From assembly GCF_009807035.1 (NCBI RefSeq), contig NZ_WUBI01000003.1, forward strand, positions 495,657 through 559,656: 64,000 bases of DNA, written 5' to 3'. Each line of letters begins with the position of its first letter. The stretch's first letter is position 1. The translations under genes and the position numbers were made by a program. Below are positions 8,052-17,277 of this stretch, in pieces. The notes under the pieces are model-generated. The model saw only the letters and a program-made list of their open reading frames with translations, was not told the origin of the DNA and made no database searches. The DNA comes from Paenibacillus dendrobii (GTDB lineage: Bacteria; Bacillota; Bacilli; Paenibacillales; Paenibacillaceae).

Positions 8052-9972
8052 CAACGTTTTCCGGAACAAGCGGACCTACGTCGCCCATTTTCTGAGCAGC
8101 GCCTTTTCGGTCATGATTTTCTTCACGTATTCCCTGCTCTCCTTCCATCCCAACCTTCGGGGAGAGATCGTTTCCGGCAGCACGACGCTAAGCGTATTGG
8201 GTACGATGGGTATGAAGATATCGCAGGTGATCATTTTTGTTTTTTCATTTCTGTTCCTGCTGTACTCGGTGAGCGCCTTCATCAAACTGCGCAAAAAAGA
8301 GTTCGGCATCCTGCTTTTGCTCGGTATGTCCCGCAAACAGCTCAACCGCATGCTCTTCGTCGAAAACATCGTGATCGGCGTTGCAGCTATTGTCACCGGC
8401 ATTCTAGTGGGTGTCGTATTCTCCAAGCTGATTCTGCTGATCTGCGCCACGATGCTGGCCGTCGAACATGGACTGCCGTTCTACCTGCCGGGGAATGCCA
8501 TTCTGCTGACGGCAGCGGCGTATCTGGCATTGTTCATCATTGTCGCCGCCTTTACGTCTTTTATGACCAAGAAGGGAACGCTGGCCGAGCTGATCAAAGC
8601 CGAGGATAAGCCGAAGCCGGAGCCAAAGGCCTCCGTTCTGTTGTCCCTGCTGTCGGTGCTGCTCATCGCAATTGGCTATGCCTGTGTGTTCATCTTCGTG
8701 ATTGGGCGTATCCTTTCGTTTGCCCTGCTGTTTGGAGGCGTGCTGCTGGTTATTATCGGCACCTATTTCCTGTTTACCCAGCTGAGTGTTTATATCATGA
8801 GAGCCTTGAAAAGACGACCTCACATCTTCTTCAACCGCACGAATCTGCTAACCATTTCCGAGATGGTCTACCGGATGAGAGACAATGCGGTCATGTTCTT
8901 CATGGTATCGATTATTTCGGCTATCGCCTTCACGGGCATCGGCACTTCCCTGGCCATTGGTGATCCAGGGCTTGCCGCGATGAAAAATCCATATGCCTTT
9001 TCGTATATTTCCTTTAATGAATCCGATTATAAAAATGATTTCGAACAAAAGCATATCCGTCTGATCGAAGAGACGCTGGAGCGTGAAGGTTTCGCTTATC
9101 AGATGGCCTCATATACCCCGGCCCATACCCAAGAGGGATTCACGCTGGTCAAGCTGAGCGACTACAACCGTCTGGCATCAGCACTTGGTTATGACCCGGA
9201 AATGCTCCAACACGGGGAGACGCTGGCAGCTCCCTCAACCATATCCCAGAACAGCAAATACAAGCTGGAGGGGGCAGGCACCGATACGGTTAGGATGGTA
9301 CAATTCGAAGGCAGTTGGGAAATGACTATGCATATCAAAAAAGCTCTTCAGCATATCGTCATTCCGGAACCCTACGAAGTTTATATCGTTACCGATTCGG
9401 ACTATGACAGGTTTAATGCCGGCAATTTAATGAAAGTAAACTATGTAGAATTTGTCGTGCCGAAGTGGCATGATACGCGCGCCGTAACGCGGGAATTAAC
9501 CGACGCCATATATAAGGGTACGGATACCGGTTCGCTGCAATATACTCCTTTTCAATTCAGCGCCCTGGTCACCCAGTGGGTGGAATCACGGCAGACGAAC
9601 GGCATCCTCCTCATCGTCAGCGGGCTTGTCGGCATCGTGTTCTTTACCTTTGCCGCCAGCTTTATCTATTTCAGGCTGTACGCCGATCTTTCCAGGGACG
9701 AGGAGCAGTACCGGATGATTTCCAAAGTCGGTCTCAGCCGCAAGGAGCTGGCCAAAACCGTGACGAGGCAGCTTGTCCTCATGTTCTTTCTGCCGCTCCT
9801 GGTCGCCTTCATTCATAGCAGCGTGGCATTTCTGGCACTGCAGCAGCTCGTTGATTTTTCCGTCGCCTCTCACACACTGGCGATTTTCGCTTCATTCCTG
9901 GCGATCCAGATCATCTACTTTTTCGTCACGCGCTGGAGGTATCTGAACCATTTATATCAAAAGGTAATGTAA
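8026..9972 (+). CDS. bceB: Bce-type ABC permease
   Basis: A 648-residue permease, matching the ~650 residues usual for BceB. It begins MNFRQFASNNVFRNKRTY, has about ten predicted transmembrane helices in FtsX-like blocks, and a hydrophilic extracellular domain of roughly 200 residues in the middle (about residues 320-515), the family's hallmark. The frame is open far upstream, but GGGAGGGAACGGGC before the ATG at 8026 sets the start. In this family the extracellular domain recognises the peptide-lipid complex and the permease signals to the partner kinase. A terminator follows. Confidence 0.92.
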   Translation: MNFRQFASNNVFRNKRTYVAHFLSSAFSVMIFFTYSLLSFHPNLRGEIVSGSTTLSVLGTMGMKISQVIIFVFSFLFLLYSVSAFIKLRKKEFGILLLLGMSRKQLNRMLFVENIVIGVAAIVTGILVGVVFSKLILLICATMLAVEHGLPFYLPGNAILLTAAAYLALFIIVAAFTSFMTKKGTLAELIKAEDKPKPEPKASVLLSLLSVLLIAIGYACVFIFVIGRILSFALLFGGVLLVIIGTYFLFTQLSVYIMRALKRRPHIFFNRTNLLTISEMVYRMRDNAVMFFMVSIISAIAFTGIGTSLAIGDPGLAAMKNPYAFSYISFNESDYKNDFEQKHIRLIEETLEREGFAYQMASYTPAHTQEGFTLVKLSDYNRLASALGYDPEMLQHGETLAAPSTISQNSKYKLEGAGTDTVRMVQFEGSWEMTMHIKKALQHIVIPEPYEVYIVTDSDYDRFNAGNLMKVNYVEFVVPKWHDTRAVTRELTDAIYKGTDTGSLQYTPFQFSALVTQWVESRQTNGILLIVSGLVGIVFFTFAASFIYFRLYADLSRDEEQYRMISKVGLSRKELAKTVTRQLVLMFFLPLLVAFIHSSVAFLALQQLVDFSVASHTLAIFASFLAIQIIYFFVTRWRYLNHLYQKVM

Positions 9973-10043
9973 CATTCTATTGAAATCTATTATGGTACTT
10001 TTACAGAAGTTTGGTTGAAACGTTATTATACCTGTTGATTTAA

Positions 10044-10089
10044 AAAAGACATCTGTCCGTTGTTCGAATACGGCTTGCAGATGTCTTTT
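10044..10089. terminator. Bidirectional terminator between the bce-like operon and cotH
   Basis: AAAAGACATCTG pairs perfectly with CAGATGTCTTTT around a 22-nt loop. The T run on the plus strand and A run at 10042-10047 allow use from both convergent genes. Confidence 0.75.
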
Positions 10090-10105
10090 TTCAGTTTCGG
10101 AGATT

Positions 10106-11161
10106 TCATAAATTTTGCAGCTCTCGCCTGATATCCTTCCGTCGATTCTCAATATAAGCATGGATGACATCCGGTTCGTTAACAAACATGCCGAGCGGCC
10201 ATTTATATTTCGGATCCCGGTAAACGTCTTGCTCAATCTCGTGAAACATTTTTCTGACCACTGGCATCAACTGCTGAGTGGTAAACGCAGAAGCGAGGAT
10301 ATCCTCTAAACGCCTCTTATACTGCTGGCGGTAGGCGCTGTAAGCCATGACCTTCGCAGTCAGTCTGTTGTCTCCCCTGATCTTGACGAGATCGGATGCG
10401 ACTGCCTTTCCATAACAGTTGCGTCCCCAGGTTCCCTCATAATCCCACGGAAGAATGCCATACGCTTTCCTCTTTTTATACTCAAATATCGTATAGTTCT
10501 GCCGGAATCCATCATAATTACCCGTAAGTACAGCCCCGCTCAGCCACTTTAAATAATTGTCCATGTACAAACGTCCATTTAGGTATTTCTGGAGTGTCTT
10601 CCCCCGTTTGGCATGAATATTTTTAATGAAGCGAATTAATCTCATGCGATCCTCTCCTGTTCCTTTCATCAGGCTGTACCCTGAGAACAGGGAGCTTTTG
10701 GATTTATCCGTATCTATATCCTTGAGCTCAAAAGTGGCATTATCATTTACGGCATAGATAATGCTTCGCACCTGGATTTTACGGGCACGGAAAAAGGATT
10801 GATTGACCGCCTCGATCCTCAAATATACTCCTTGGTTCACTCCATTTAATTGAAGAACGCAGTGCTGCGTCGCTGGACTGGGGACTCCGATCTTATTAAA
10901 GAAATGAAATGAGAGCGCATTTCTGAGCAAAGAAGGATCGTCATGCTCCGCGTTAAAATGATACGTCGCGCGCGAGGTACGAATCTCATAGGATTTCTTG
11001 GGATATTCGCGGGTATGACCGCCGCGATAACGGATTTGGACAGATTGGGATCCGCTTCCGTTCGAAAATGTCGCCGGAAGAAATTTGTCGGACCAAATTT
11101 GGTTCTCCATCTGCTGTAAGTCCCTTTCCTTGATCACGATCCGGTAAACGGGCAGACCCAT
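10106..11161 (-). CDS. cotH: CotH-type spore coat protein kinase
   Basis: A 351-residue CotH-family protein. Segments that line up with Bacillus CotH from memory are GLPVYRIVIKERDL at the start, YRGGHTREYPKKSYEI (nucleotide-binding region), NYDGFRQNY, and ILPWDYEGTWGR with metal-binding Asp240. CotH is an atypical kinase that phosphorylates coat proteins CotB and CotG and is needed for outer-coat assembly. The frame could be opened at a TTG (11182), but the ATG at 11161 fits the family N-terminus better. Neither start has a strong ribosome site. Two short ATG frames just upstream (11291, 11278), the first with AGGAGAG, stop after 16 codons. It is divergent from the CotB-like genes, as in Bacillus. 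Confidence 0.9.
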   Translation of the reverse strand: MGLPVYRIVIKERDLQQMENQIWSDKFLPATFSNGSGSQSVQIRYRGGHTREYPKKSYEIRTSRATYHFNAEHDDPSLLRNALSFHFFNKIGVPSPATQHCVLQLNGVNQGVYLRIEAVNQSFFRARKIQVRSIIYAVNDNATFELKDIDTDKSKSSLFSGYSLMKGTGEDRMRLIRFIKNIHAKRGKTLQKYLNGRLYMDNYLKWLSGAVLTGNYDGFRQNYTIFEYKKRKAYGILPWDYEGTWGRNCYGKAVASDLVKIRGDNRLTAKVMAYSAYRQQYKRRLEDILASAFTTQQLMPVVRKMFHEIEQDVYRDPKYKWPLGMFVNEPDVIHAYIENRRKDIRRELQNL

Positions 11162-11461
11162 GCACGAAAACCGCCTTTCCAACAGGAAGAGTAGCCCATA
11201 GCGGGCTTTGCACCATTCTATGCCACATCAGCGGATGCCGTCAGGGCAGACGCCCTTGTGCTTCAAGGATTTTTCCATTTTTCTCTTCCATGTCTCTCCT
11301 ATCAATTTATATGAGGATATTAGCTCAATTTTGGTAATCTAGTATATTCGGCTAGTCCCTGCTCGCTCGAGGACACATATAAATAGAGCATAGATAGACT
11401 TGAAGGACGAATGAACGCTCTTCTTCGTCTACCTAATGATCTTGAGGAAGGGGAATGTGAA

Positions 11462-12232
11462 ATGTCTTTATCCGGTAATGATTTAATGAGCTTGGTCGGC
11501 CAGACTGTGAAAATCAACCGCGGCGGACCCGACTCGGTAGAAGGTGTGCTGCTCAGCGTGCAGAACAACTACCTGGCAGTATGGAGCAAGGAAGGCAGTA
11601 TCGTATATGTCAGCACGACGCACATCAAGTCCATCACGGCCACCGGCAAATCCGGGGGCGCACAGGGAACCATGGCAAGTCCGATCAGCGCCTACAACTT
11701 TGCTTCACTTCTGCAAGCCTTGCGTTACCGTCATGTGCAGATCAACCGTGGCGGACCCGAGAAGCTTGAAGGGATTGTAGCAGATGCCAATCAAAGCTAT
11801 CTCATGCTGGCCGTAAAAGGAGAGGAAGTTGTCCGTATTCCAATCTACCACGTCAAATCCGTTTCGGTACTCGTCAACTCCAGCGGCAACAGCAGTAGCG
11901 GTAACAGCAGCAGCGGTAACAACAAAAATAATTCCGGTGGCAACAAATCTGGTGGTAACAACTCGGGCGGTAACAGATCAGGAAGAAACCAATCCCGGGG
12001 GAACCAAAGCGGGGGCAACCGCAGCGGTAATCAAACCCGTGGCAACCAAAGTGGCGGTAACCAGACCCGGGGCAACCGGACAGGGGGCAATCAATCTTGG
12101 GGCAGCCGCAGCAGCAATCGCACTGGCAATCGCACTGGCAACCGCAGCCGTAACCGTACTGGCAACCGTAGCGGCAATCGCACGGGTAATCGTCGTAGAG
12201 GTAACCGCAGTGGACGAAGCAGCGGTGAATAA
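11462..12232 (+). CDS. cotB: CotB-like spore coat protein with Ser/Thr/Asn/Arg/Gly-rich tail
   Basis: A 256-residue protein. Residues 1-60 and 75-135 are two copies of the CotB motif (VKINRGGPDSVEGVLLSVQNNYLAV...HIKSIT and VQINRGGPEKLEGIVA...YHVKSVSV). From about residue 139 the protein is a low-complexity tail of SSGN, SGGN, RTGN and RSGN units, strongly basic near the end. AGGAAGGGG precedes the ATG at 11462; an in-frame ATG at 11411 is less likely. In Bacillus subtilis the Ser-rich CotB tail and the repeats of CotG are CotH substrates, so this tail is the probable phospho-acceptor for the CotH encoded 300 nt away. Its make-up lies between a CotB tail and a CotG repeat. Confidence 0.85.
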   Translation: MSLSGNDLMSLVGQTVKINRGGPDSVEGVLLSVQNNYLAVWSKEGSIVYVSTTHIKSITATGKSGGAQGTMASPISAYNFASLLQALRYRHVQINRGGPEKLEGIVADANQSYLMLAVKGEEVVRIPIYHVKSVSVLVNSSGNSSSGNSSSGNNKNNSGGNKSGGNNSGGNRSGRNQSRGNQSGGNRSGNQTRGNQSGGNQTRGNRTGGNQSWGSRSSNRTGNRTGNRSRNRTGNRSGNRTGNRRRGNRSGRSSGE

Positions 12233-12505
12233 ATGATAGGACACGCCAATCCTGCAGAAGAAATCAAGAATTAAATATGCTCAAAAATATAACGCCCCCT
12301 GCGGAGTCTATGAATCTGTTCCCTAGACGAAAAGGCATATGGATTCTTGCGGCCGCAGGGGTCGTCCCTTTAACCTGCACTTCATCGAGATTAATGAAAT
12401 GTTTAGCGCATTATATGCTTGGTGGATTCATTGTGACACTAATTGGGCTTGTAACCCTCTCTTTCTGTATATTGGGTCCGATTGAAGTGTGAAAGGAGGA
12501 AGTTT

Positions 12506-13168
12506 ATGGAGTCTATACGTTCTCTCCTCGGAAAATATGTGGAGCTTAAAATATCAGGCTGTAAAATCCCCATCGCCGGAGAGCTCGTAGATCTTGGCAG
12601 CGATATTATCGTCATTTTCTCCGAAACCAGATATATGTACGTACCCATTCATCACTTGCAGCATTTGAGACTCTCCCAGGACGGAGAAGATTCCTCTTCG
12701 GATGGCAAGGAGCCTTTAGTAGATCATACGAATATCTCTTATCGAAAAATGCTGATGAATTCCAGAGGTATCTTTACGGAAATCGATCTGGGCGGCCCAA
12801 GCCCCCTTCACGGATATGTAACAAGCATTATGAATGATTACTTTATCTTCTATTCTCCTCTATATCATTCTGTCTATATCCCCCTGCATCATGTGAAGTA
12901 TATATGCCCTCTTCCGCCAAACATGACTCCCTTCTATCTCAGCCAGCATCATTTCCAGCTCCAGCAGCCTGCTGTCTCACTCTCCCGTACATTAGAACAG
13001 CAGCTGGAGAAATTTCAGAATGAGCTTGTCATTTTTGACCTGGGGGAATCCCCGTTAAAGGCAGGGTTGTTAAAAAAGGTAGATAATCGAATCATGGAAC
13101 TGGTGGAGGCTGGAGGAAACACCATCTTCCTTCACTGCGATCACGTCAAATCGGTTCATCTGCCTTAA
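12506..13168 (+). CDS. Second CotB-like coat protein, no repetitive tail
   Basis: A 220-residue protein with weaker copies of the same module: LLGKYVELKISGCKIPIAG...YVPIHHLQHLRL near the start, then IDLGGPSPLHGYVTSIMNDYF...VYIPLHHVKYI, and a third LVIFDLGESPLKAGLL...HCDHVKSVHL at the end. The frame opens with a TTG at 12482, but AAAGGAGGA at 12492-12500 puts the start at ATG 12506. It lacks the low-complexity tail of its neighbour and may be a structural partner rather than a kinase substrate. The coat role is inferred from the module and location. Confidence 0.65.
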   Translation: MESIRSLLGKYVELKISGCKIPIAGELVDLGSDIIVIFSETRYMYVPIHHLQHLRLSQDGEDSSSDGKEPLVDHTNISYRKMLMNSRGIFTEIDLGGPSPLHGYVTSIMNDYFIFYSPLYHSVYIPLHHVKYICPLPPNMTPFYLSQHHFQLQQPAVSLSRTLEQQLEKFQNELVIFDLGESPLKAGLLKKVDNRIMELVEAGGNTIFLHCDHVKSVHLP

Positions 13169-13181
13169 ACGGTATACGTGT

Positions 13182-13224
13182 CAAAAAAAGGGCTGCCGCA
13201 GAATATTTTCTACGGACAGCCCTT
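13182..13224 (-). terminator. Terminator for the RCC1-SLH gene
   Basis: AAGGGCTGTCCG pairs with CGGCAGCCCTT on the minus strand (one bulged base) and is followed by a seven-T run. It lies between convergent genes and may also slow plus-strand transcription from the coat genes. Confidence 0.8.
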
Positions 13225-13242
13225 AACTTGTTATGTCCTTTT

Positions 13243-16200
13243 TTAGCCGTCGATCCGGCCGGCTGCGTTCAGCGCCCGCTGAATCATGGCGGCAAGCTCG
13301 GCGCGGGTAACATACCGCTTTGGCAGAAGCCTTCCTCCGTCGCCTTGAATGATATGATAGCGATATGCAGCTGCCGTACCAGACCGTGCCCAACGGCTAA
13401 GCGACTGCTCATCCGAAAAGGATGAAAGGTCCTCCGCCGCCTCGGATTCCGTTCCTTCAGAATCGAGGCCTGCCGCGCCCAGCATTCGGCCAATCCATAC
13501 GAAGGCCTCTTCCCGGGTCACGGGCTGATCCGGTTTTAATAAGCCGTCCCCGTAGCCGGTAATCAAGCCATACTGCTGCGCCGCGGCTGCTTCCCTGGCC
13601 ATCCCGCTGCCTTCACGGATATCGGCATAAGGTACCGGTTCGGCGGAATCCGGCAGCCCGAGCGCCCTAACCATAAGCGATATCACGTCCCCGCGTGTGC
13701 TTGGCAGATCGGGACGGAATGCCTTTTCTTCCTCAGGCTGCAGGATCAGGCGTGAAGCCAGGTCCTGGACGACTCCTGATGCCCAATGCCCTCTCATGTC
13801 GGACGGCGCGTCCGCTTCATGGTACAGCAGCGAGTATTCGCCTCCGCTTAGAATGCTGGCGGCAGCATACCATTTACCCTCCACACTCGTCATCCGGGTC
13901 GGTACGGAGCGTATCGTTCCGCTGGCATCCACCCATGCTGCCGTTAACTTTACAGTCAGGTCCGTCCCCTGCGGAATAGGAATGAGAAGCTCCGCGTGCC
14001 GAGACAGCGGACCGGCCTCCACCGAAACCAAGCGGCCGGAAGCATCCCTACTAGCGGCTGTCATCTTTATGCCAACAGGATTGGATAGCCATTTCACACG
14101 GTCGTCTGAGGTCTGCTCCCAGAAGCTTGGCAACGTGCCGGACAAGCTCAGCCGTATGCTGACATCAGCAGGCTGCACCGGCCTTCCGAGCTGCTTTTCC
14201 AGCTTGGAGAGAAGCTTGCTTACTCGAAGGCCCGCAGCGCTGAAGCTTGCATTGCCTTTCATCGTCTCCACCGTAAGCCTCGCATCCCTGCCTTCTAGCG
14301 CCATCAACGCTCCCCCGGTCACCCGAAGCGTCAGATCATCGGCAGCATTATCTGCAAACCGCACGACAATTTCCGGTGCCCCGTTCTCCTTCGCAACGGA
14401 TTGGAGAAGGGCCGCCGTATTCAGCTCAAGCTCTGCCAGGCTTCGCCCGTTCTGGCGCGTCACGGCATAATTCGAAAGCTCTGCTCCGGAAACCTTGCCG
14501 TTTATGCGAATATCCGGTTTCGTTATAAGGGGAGTGGGCGGTTGAGATTCGCTTACTGCTGTGTTCCCGCTTCCCGATGAGCCTGGATTTCCTTCACCCG
14601 GGCTGCCTCCAGGCTCTGTTGGCACTCCTGGATTGCCTCCCGGACTGGTCCCTTTTCTTGAGACGTTCAGCACGTAGACCTTCGTGCTCCCATCCTGCGC
14701 GGTAACGTTCAGCTTCACTCCGAAATTACCTGCCGGTACGGTAAGAATGTTCCCCTCCGTCAGATCCAAAGGAATCGGCGCCCCGGCTTCTCCCCCCTGG
14801 GCATCATATACGCTGACCGTTACGCTGGCATGCTCCTCAAGTGGTTCAGCCATCAGCTTGACCCGGTCATCGCCGCTGCTCATTTCGGATTGATATTCCG
14901 GTATGTCCTTATCAAAAGCCGGCGTAAGTATGGCAAGCGCATCATCCGCTATGAAGCGGAGCGATCCAAGACGCGCATCGCTGCTTGGCGCTTCGGGGCC
15001 GGCGGTCATAAAATGCCACTCTCCCGGAGCAATTCCCGCAAACGCATTTCCCGCCTCATCCTGGAATGCGCCCGCTTCGATCTGCACCTCATACGCCGTA
15101 TTAAACTCCAAATGTGCCGCAGGCGTAATCACGACCCCCGTGCCTGATATTCCGATCTTTTGTGCATCATCCGCCAATATGGTTTCCAGGATCATGCCAT
15201 CGGATGATTTCCGAATCGTGATTTGTTTGCCCGTAACCGCCTGGACCTTTTCGTTAAAGGTTACCTGCAGCGGCTGATCCACCCGAATGTTACCTGCCCC
15301 GGACTCGGGAAAATATGCAGCAACCCGGGGAGCCGCCGTATCCGGTACGGAAGTCCACACGGGATACAGCATCATGTTAGCTGAGCCGATCGTTAGCGAA
15401 TCGCCCGGTGCATAGATCGTGCCGCTCCCATCTTCATTCATGCTCCATCCGGTAAAGGAGAAACCCTCCTTTTGCAAATCCCCGGTATTGCCAAGCACAA
15501 TGACCGTGTTTCCTTCCTCATAACCGTTAGCATCCTGAGGTGGATTGCCGGATGTGCTGTCCCTTCCGTTGTAGCTTACCTGGTATTTGGGAAGAGCCTG
15601 CGTGGTTGCCTGCTGCATGGCATAGGCCTGTTGATTCCCCGCAAGGTCTTGGACCAGCACGTTAAAATAGTAAGTTTTGCCCGGTTCAAGTCCCTTGATC
15701 TCCAAATGGCCCACATCCGCCTGGAAATCTCCGATGGGAACCCCCTTCGACTTCATGGCACTCGCGGTCTGAATATCCGCCTTATCGGATTGATAAACCT
15801 GATACTCCAAAAGCTCCGGATCGTTCCAGTTATCCGCTGCTTGGTTCCAGAACAGCGTCAGGCCTGTCTTTGTAACGTTGGTGACCGTGATTTCCGGCTG
15901 AGCCGGGTAGGGCGGTGTAGTATCCAAAGAGGCACGGCTAAGCATGGGCAAAGGGGTTTTATCAGCCCTTCCCCCATTGCCCATCTCTCCGTCGCTGCCA
16001 TAGCCCCAGCCCCATACTTTGCCGTCGGCTGTCAACGCATAACTGGAGAATCCGCCTGCCGCCAGGCCTTTAACGCCGGTTAAATTCATTGTTTTAACAG
16101 GATTTGCTGCGCTTCCGGTACTCTCACCGTTACCTAGCTGGCCGTAATTATTGAGTCCGAAGGCCATTACCGTACCATCCTCGAGTTGAAACAAACTGTG

Positions 16201-17088
16201 ATACATACCCGCTTGTATTGCTTTTACATTATTCATTTTGTCCATAAGCTGTGCAAGGGGCTGCCTATAGCCATTAAAGCCAGGTCCAAGCGATGCATTG
16301 CTATTCCGCCCCCAAGTCCATATATGACCATCCTCGTCCAAAGCGATGTTATGATAATTCCCTGCCGAAATTGCCTTGATCCGGGTGAGACCATGAACCT
16401 GAACCGGAACGGGGCTGTCCGTTAACGTTTCGTTGCCAAGTTCTCCTTCTCCATTGTAGCCCCAAGCCCACACGGTTCCGTCCTTTTGGAGTGCAAGGCT
16501 ATGATAGCCTCCCGCGGAGACCGCCACCACATCGCTAAGACCGGATACCTGAACAGGTGCTGTGCGTATCTCCATCGTTCCGTCGCCAACTTGCCCGGCG
16601 TTGTTAAGACCCCATGCCCACACGGTTCCGTCGTTTTTCAAGGCAAGCGCGTGGTATCCCATTCGACTGGACATGGATATCACATCGTTCAATCCGGTAA
16701 TTCGCTGCGGGACACCTGCATCCGTTGTCGTGCCGATCCCAAGCTGACCATGTTCGTTGTCTCCCCATGCCCAGACGCTTCCGTCCTTTTTCATGGCGTA
16801 GGCGCTTTTGATACCCGCCTCGATCAAGGTAACCTGATCCAGATTTTTGACCTGTACGGGCGTGAGTCTTCCTTTATTGTCTCCCACGCCGAGCTGCCCA
16901 TAGTTATTCGCACCCCAAGTCCACACCGTGCCGCTGCTTATCAGGCTAAGTCCGAACTGATATCCGGCCGAAATCTGCGGAACTGCCGTCCAGGGCTGCA
17001 CTCCCGAAGCCGCATCGGTTTTCGAATACCCGGGAAACAGAGTCAACACCAGAAGCAGACAGACCGCTGCTCTTCCCCATTTTTTCAT
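13243..17088 (-). CDS. Large secreted RCC1-repeat / FN3 / SLH cell-surface protein
   Basis: A 1281-residue secreted protein with a signal peptide at residues 1-27 (cleavage near TDAAS). From about 32 to 385 are seven RCC1-type propeller repeats, each with a core such as TVWTWGANNYGQLGVGD. An FN3 domain follows (~390-490), an InlB/Flg_new-type repeat (~500-580), an Ig-like Big_5 domain (~585-690), a cadherin-like sandwich (~705-810), a Gly/Pro/Ser linker (~813-850), a region I cannot assign (~853-1095), and SLH repeats (~1097-1275). SLH repeats hold proteins to pyruvylated cell-wall polymer. The start has AAGGAGGAG. The propeller's ligand is unknown. It is divergent from the MalT-like regulator, which may control it. 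Confidence 0.88.
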   Translation of the reverse strand: MKKWGRAAVCLLLVLTLFPGYSKTDAASGVQPWTAVPQISAGYQFGLSLISSGTVWTWGANNYGQLGVGDNKGRLTPVQVKNLDQVTLIEAGIKSAYAMKKDGSVWAWGDNEHGQLGIGTTTDAGVPQRITGLNDVISMSSRMGYHALALKNDGTVWAWGLNNAGQVGDGTMEIRTAPVQVSGLSDVVAVSAGGYHSLALQKDGTVWAWGYNGEGELGNETLTDSPVPVQVHGLTRIKAISAGNYHNIALDEDGHIWTWGRNSNASLGPGFNGYRQPLAQLMDKMNNVKAIQAGMYHSLFQLEDGTVMAFGLNNYGQLGNGESTGSAANPVKTMNLTGVKGLAAGGFSSYALTADGKVWGWGYGSDGEMGNGGRADKTPLPMLSRASLDTTPPYPAQPEITVTNVTKTGLTLFWNQAADNWNDPELLEYQVYQSDKADIQTASAMKSKGVPIGDFQADVGHLEIKGLEPGKTYYFNVLVQDLAGNQQAYAMQQATTQALPKYQVSYNGRDSTSGNPPQDANGYEEGNTVIVLGNTGDLQKEGFSFTGWSMNEDGSGTIYAPGDSLTIGSANMMLYPVWTSVPDTAAPRVAAYFPESGAGNIRVDQPLQVTFNEKVQAVTGKQITIRKSSDGMILETILADDAQKIGISGTGVVITPAAHLEFNTAYEVQIEAGAFQDEAGNAFAGIAPGEWHFMTAGPEAPSSDARLGSLRFIADDALAILTPAFDKDIPEYQSEMSSGDDRVKLMAEPLEEHASVTVSVYDAQGGEAGAPIPLDLTEGNILTVPAGNFGVKLNVTAQDGSTKVYVLNVSRKGTSPGGNPGVPTEPGGSPGEGNPGSSGSGNTAVSESQPPTPLITKPDIRINGKVSGAELSNYAVTRQNGRSLAELELNTAALLQSVAKENGAPEIVVRFADNAADDLTLRVTGGALMALEGRDARLTVETMKGNASFSAAGLRVSKLLSKLEKQLGRPVQPADVSIRLSLSGTLPSFWEQTSDDRVKWLSNPVGIKMTAASRDASGRLVSVEAGPLSRHAELLIPIPQGTDLTVKLTAAWVDASGTIRSVPTRMTSVEGKWYAAASILSGGEYSLLYHEADAPSDMRGHWASGVVQDLASRLILQPEEEKAFRPDLPSTRGDVISLMVRALGLPDSAEPVPYADIREGSGMAREAAAAQQYGLITGYGDGLLKPDQPVTREEAFVWIGRMLGAAGLDSEGTESEAAEDLSSFSDEQSLSRWARSGTAAAYRYHIIQGDGGRLLPKRYVTRAELAAMIQRALNAAGRIDG

Positions 17089-17277
17089 TTCTTCTTGCTC
17101 CTCCTTGCCGTCATCCCTGTCCTGGCGATGACGATCCGTCTCTCACACCTCCCAATCTTAAAAAAATAAAAGTCCGAAATGAATTAACGAAAGTTAACGG
17201 ACCGCGAATTTTTTTATATAATGTGGTAAAACGGGTGAAACCATAGGATTTTGTCGCAAGTTTGGAGGAAATGAAGA

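Noticed and set aside
12296..12361. CCCCTGCGG and CCGCAGGGG inverted repeat with a loop of about 48 nt between the two CotB-like genes
   Set aside because: A 9-bp stem with a long loop and no T run; weak as a terminator, and no known RNA element fits. Also a 71-codon hydrophobic frame here (12277-12492) has no ribosome site.
16486..17169. Plus-strand 227-codon frame across the RCC1 repeats
   Set aside because: It is antisense to conserved TVWAWG repeats, and its own repeats only mirror these.
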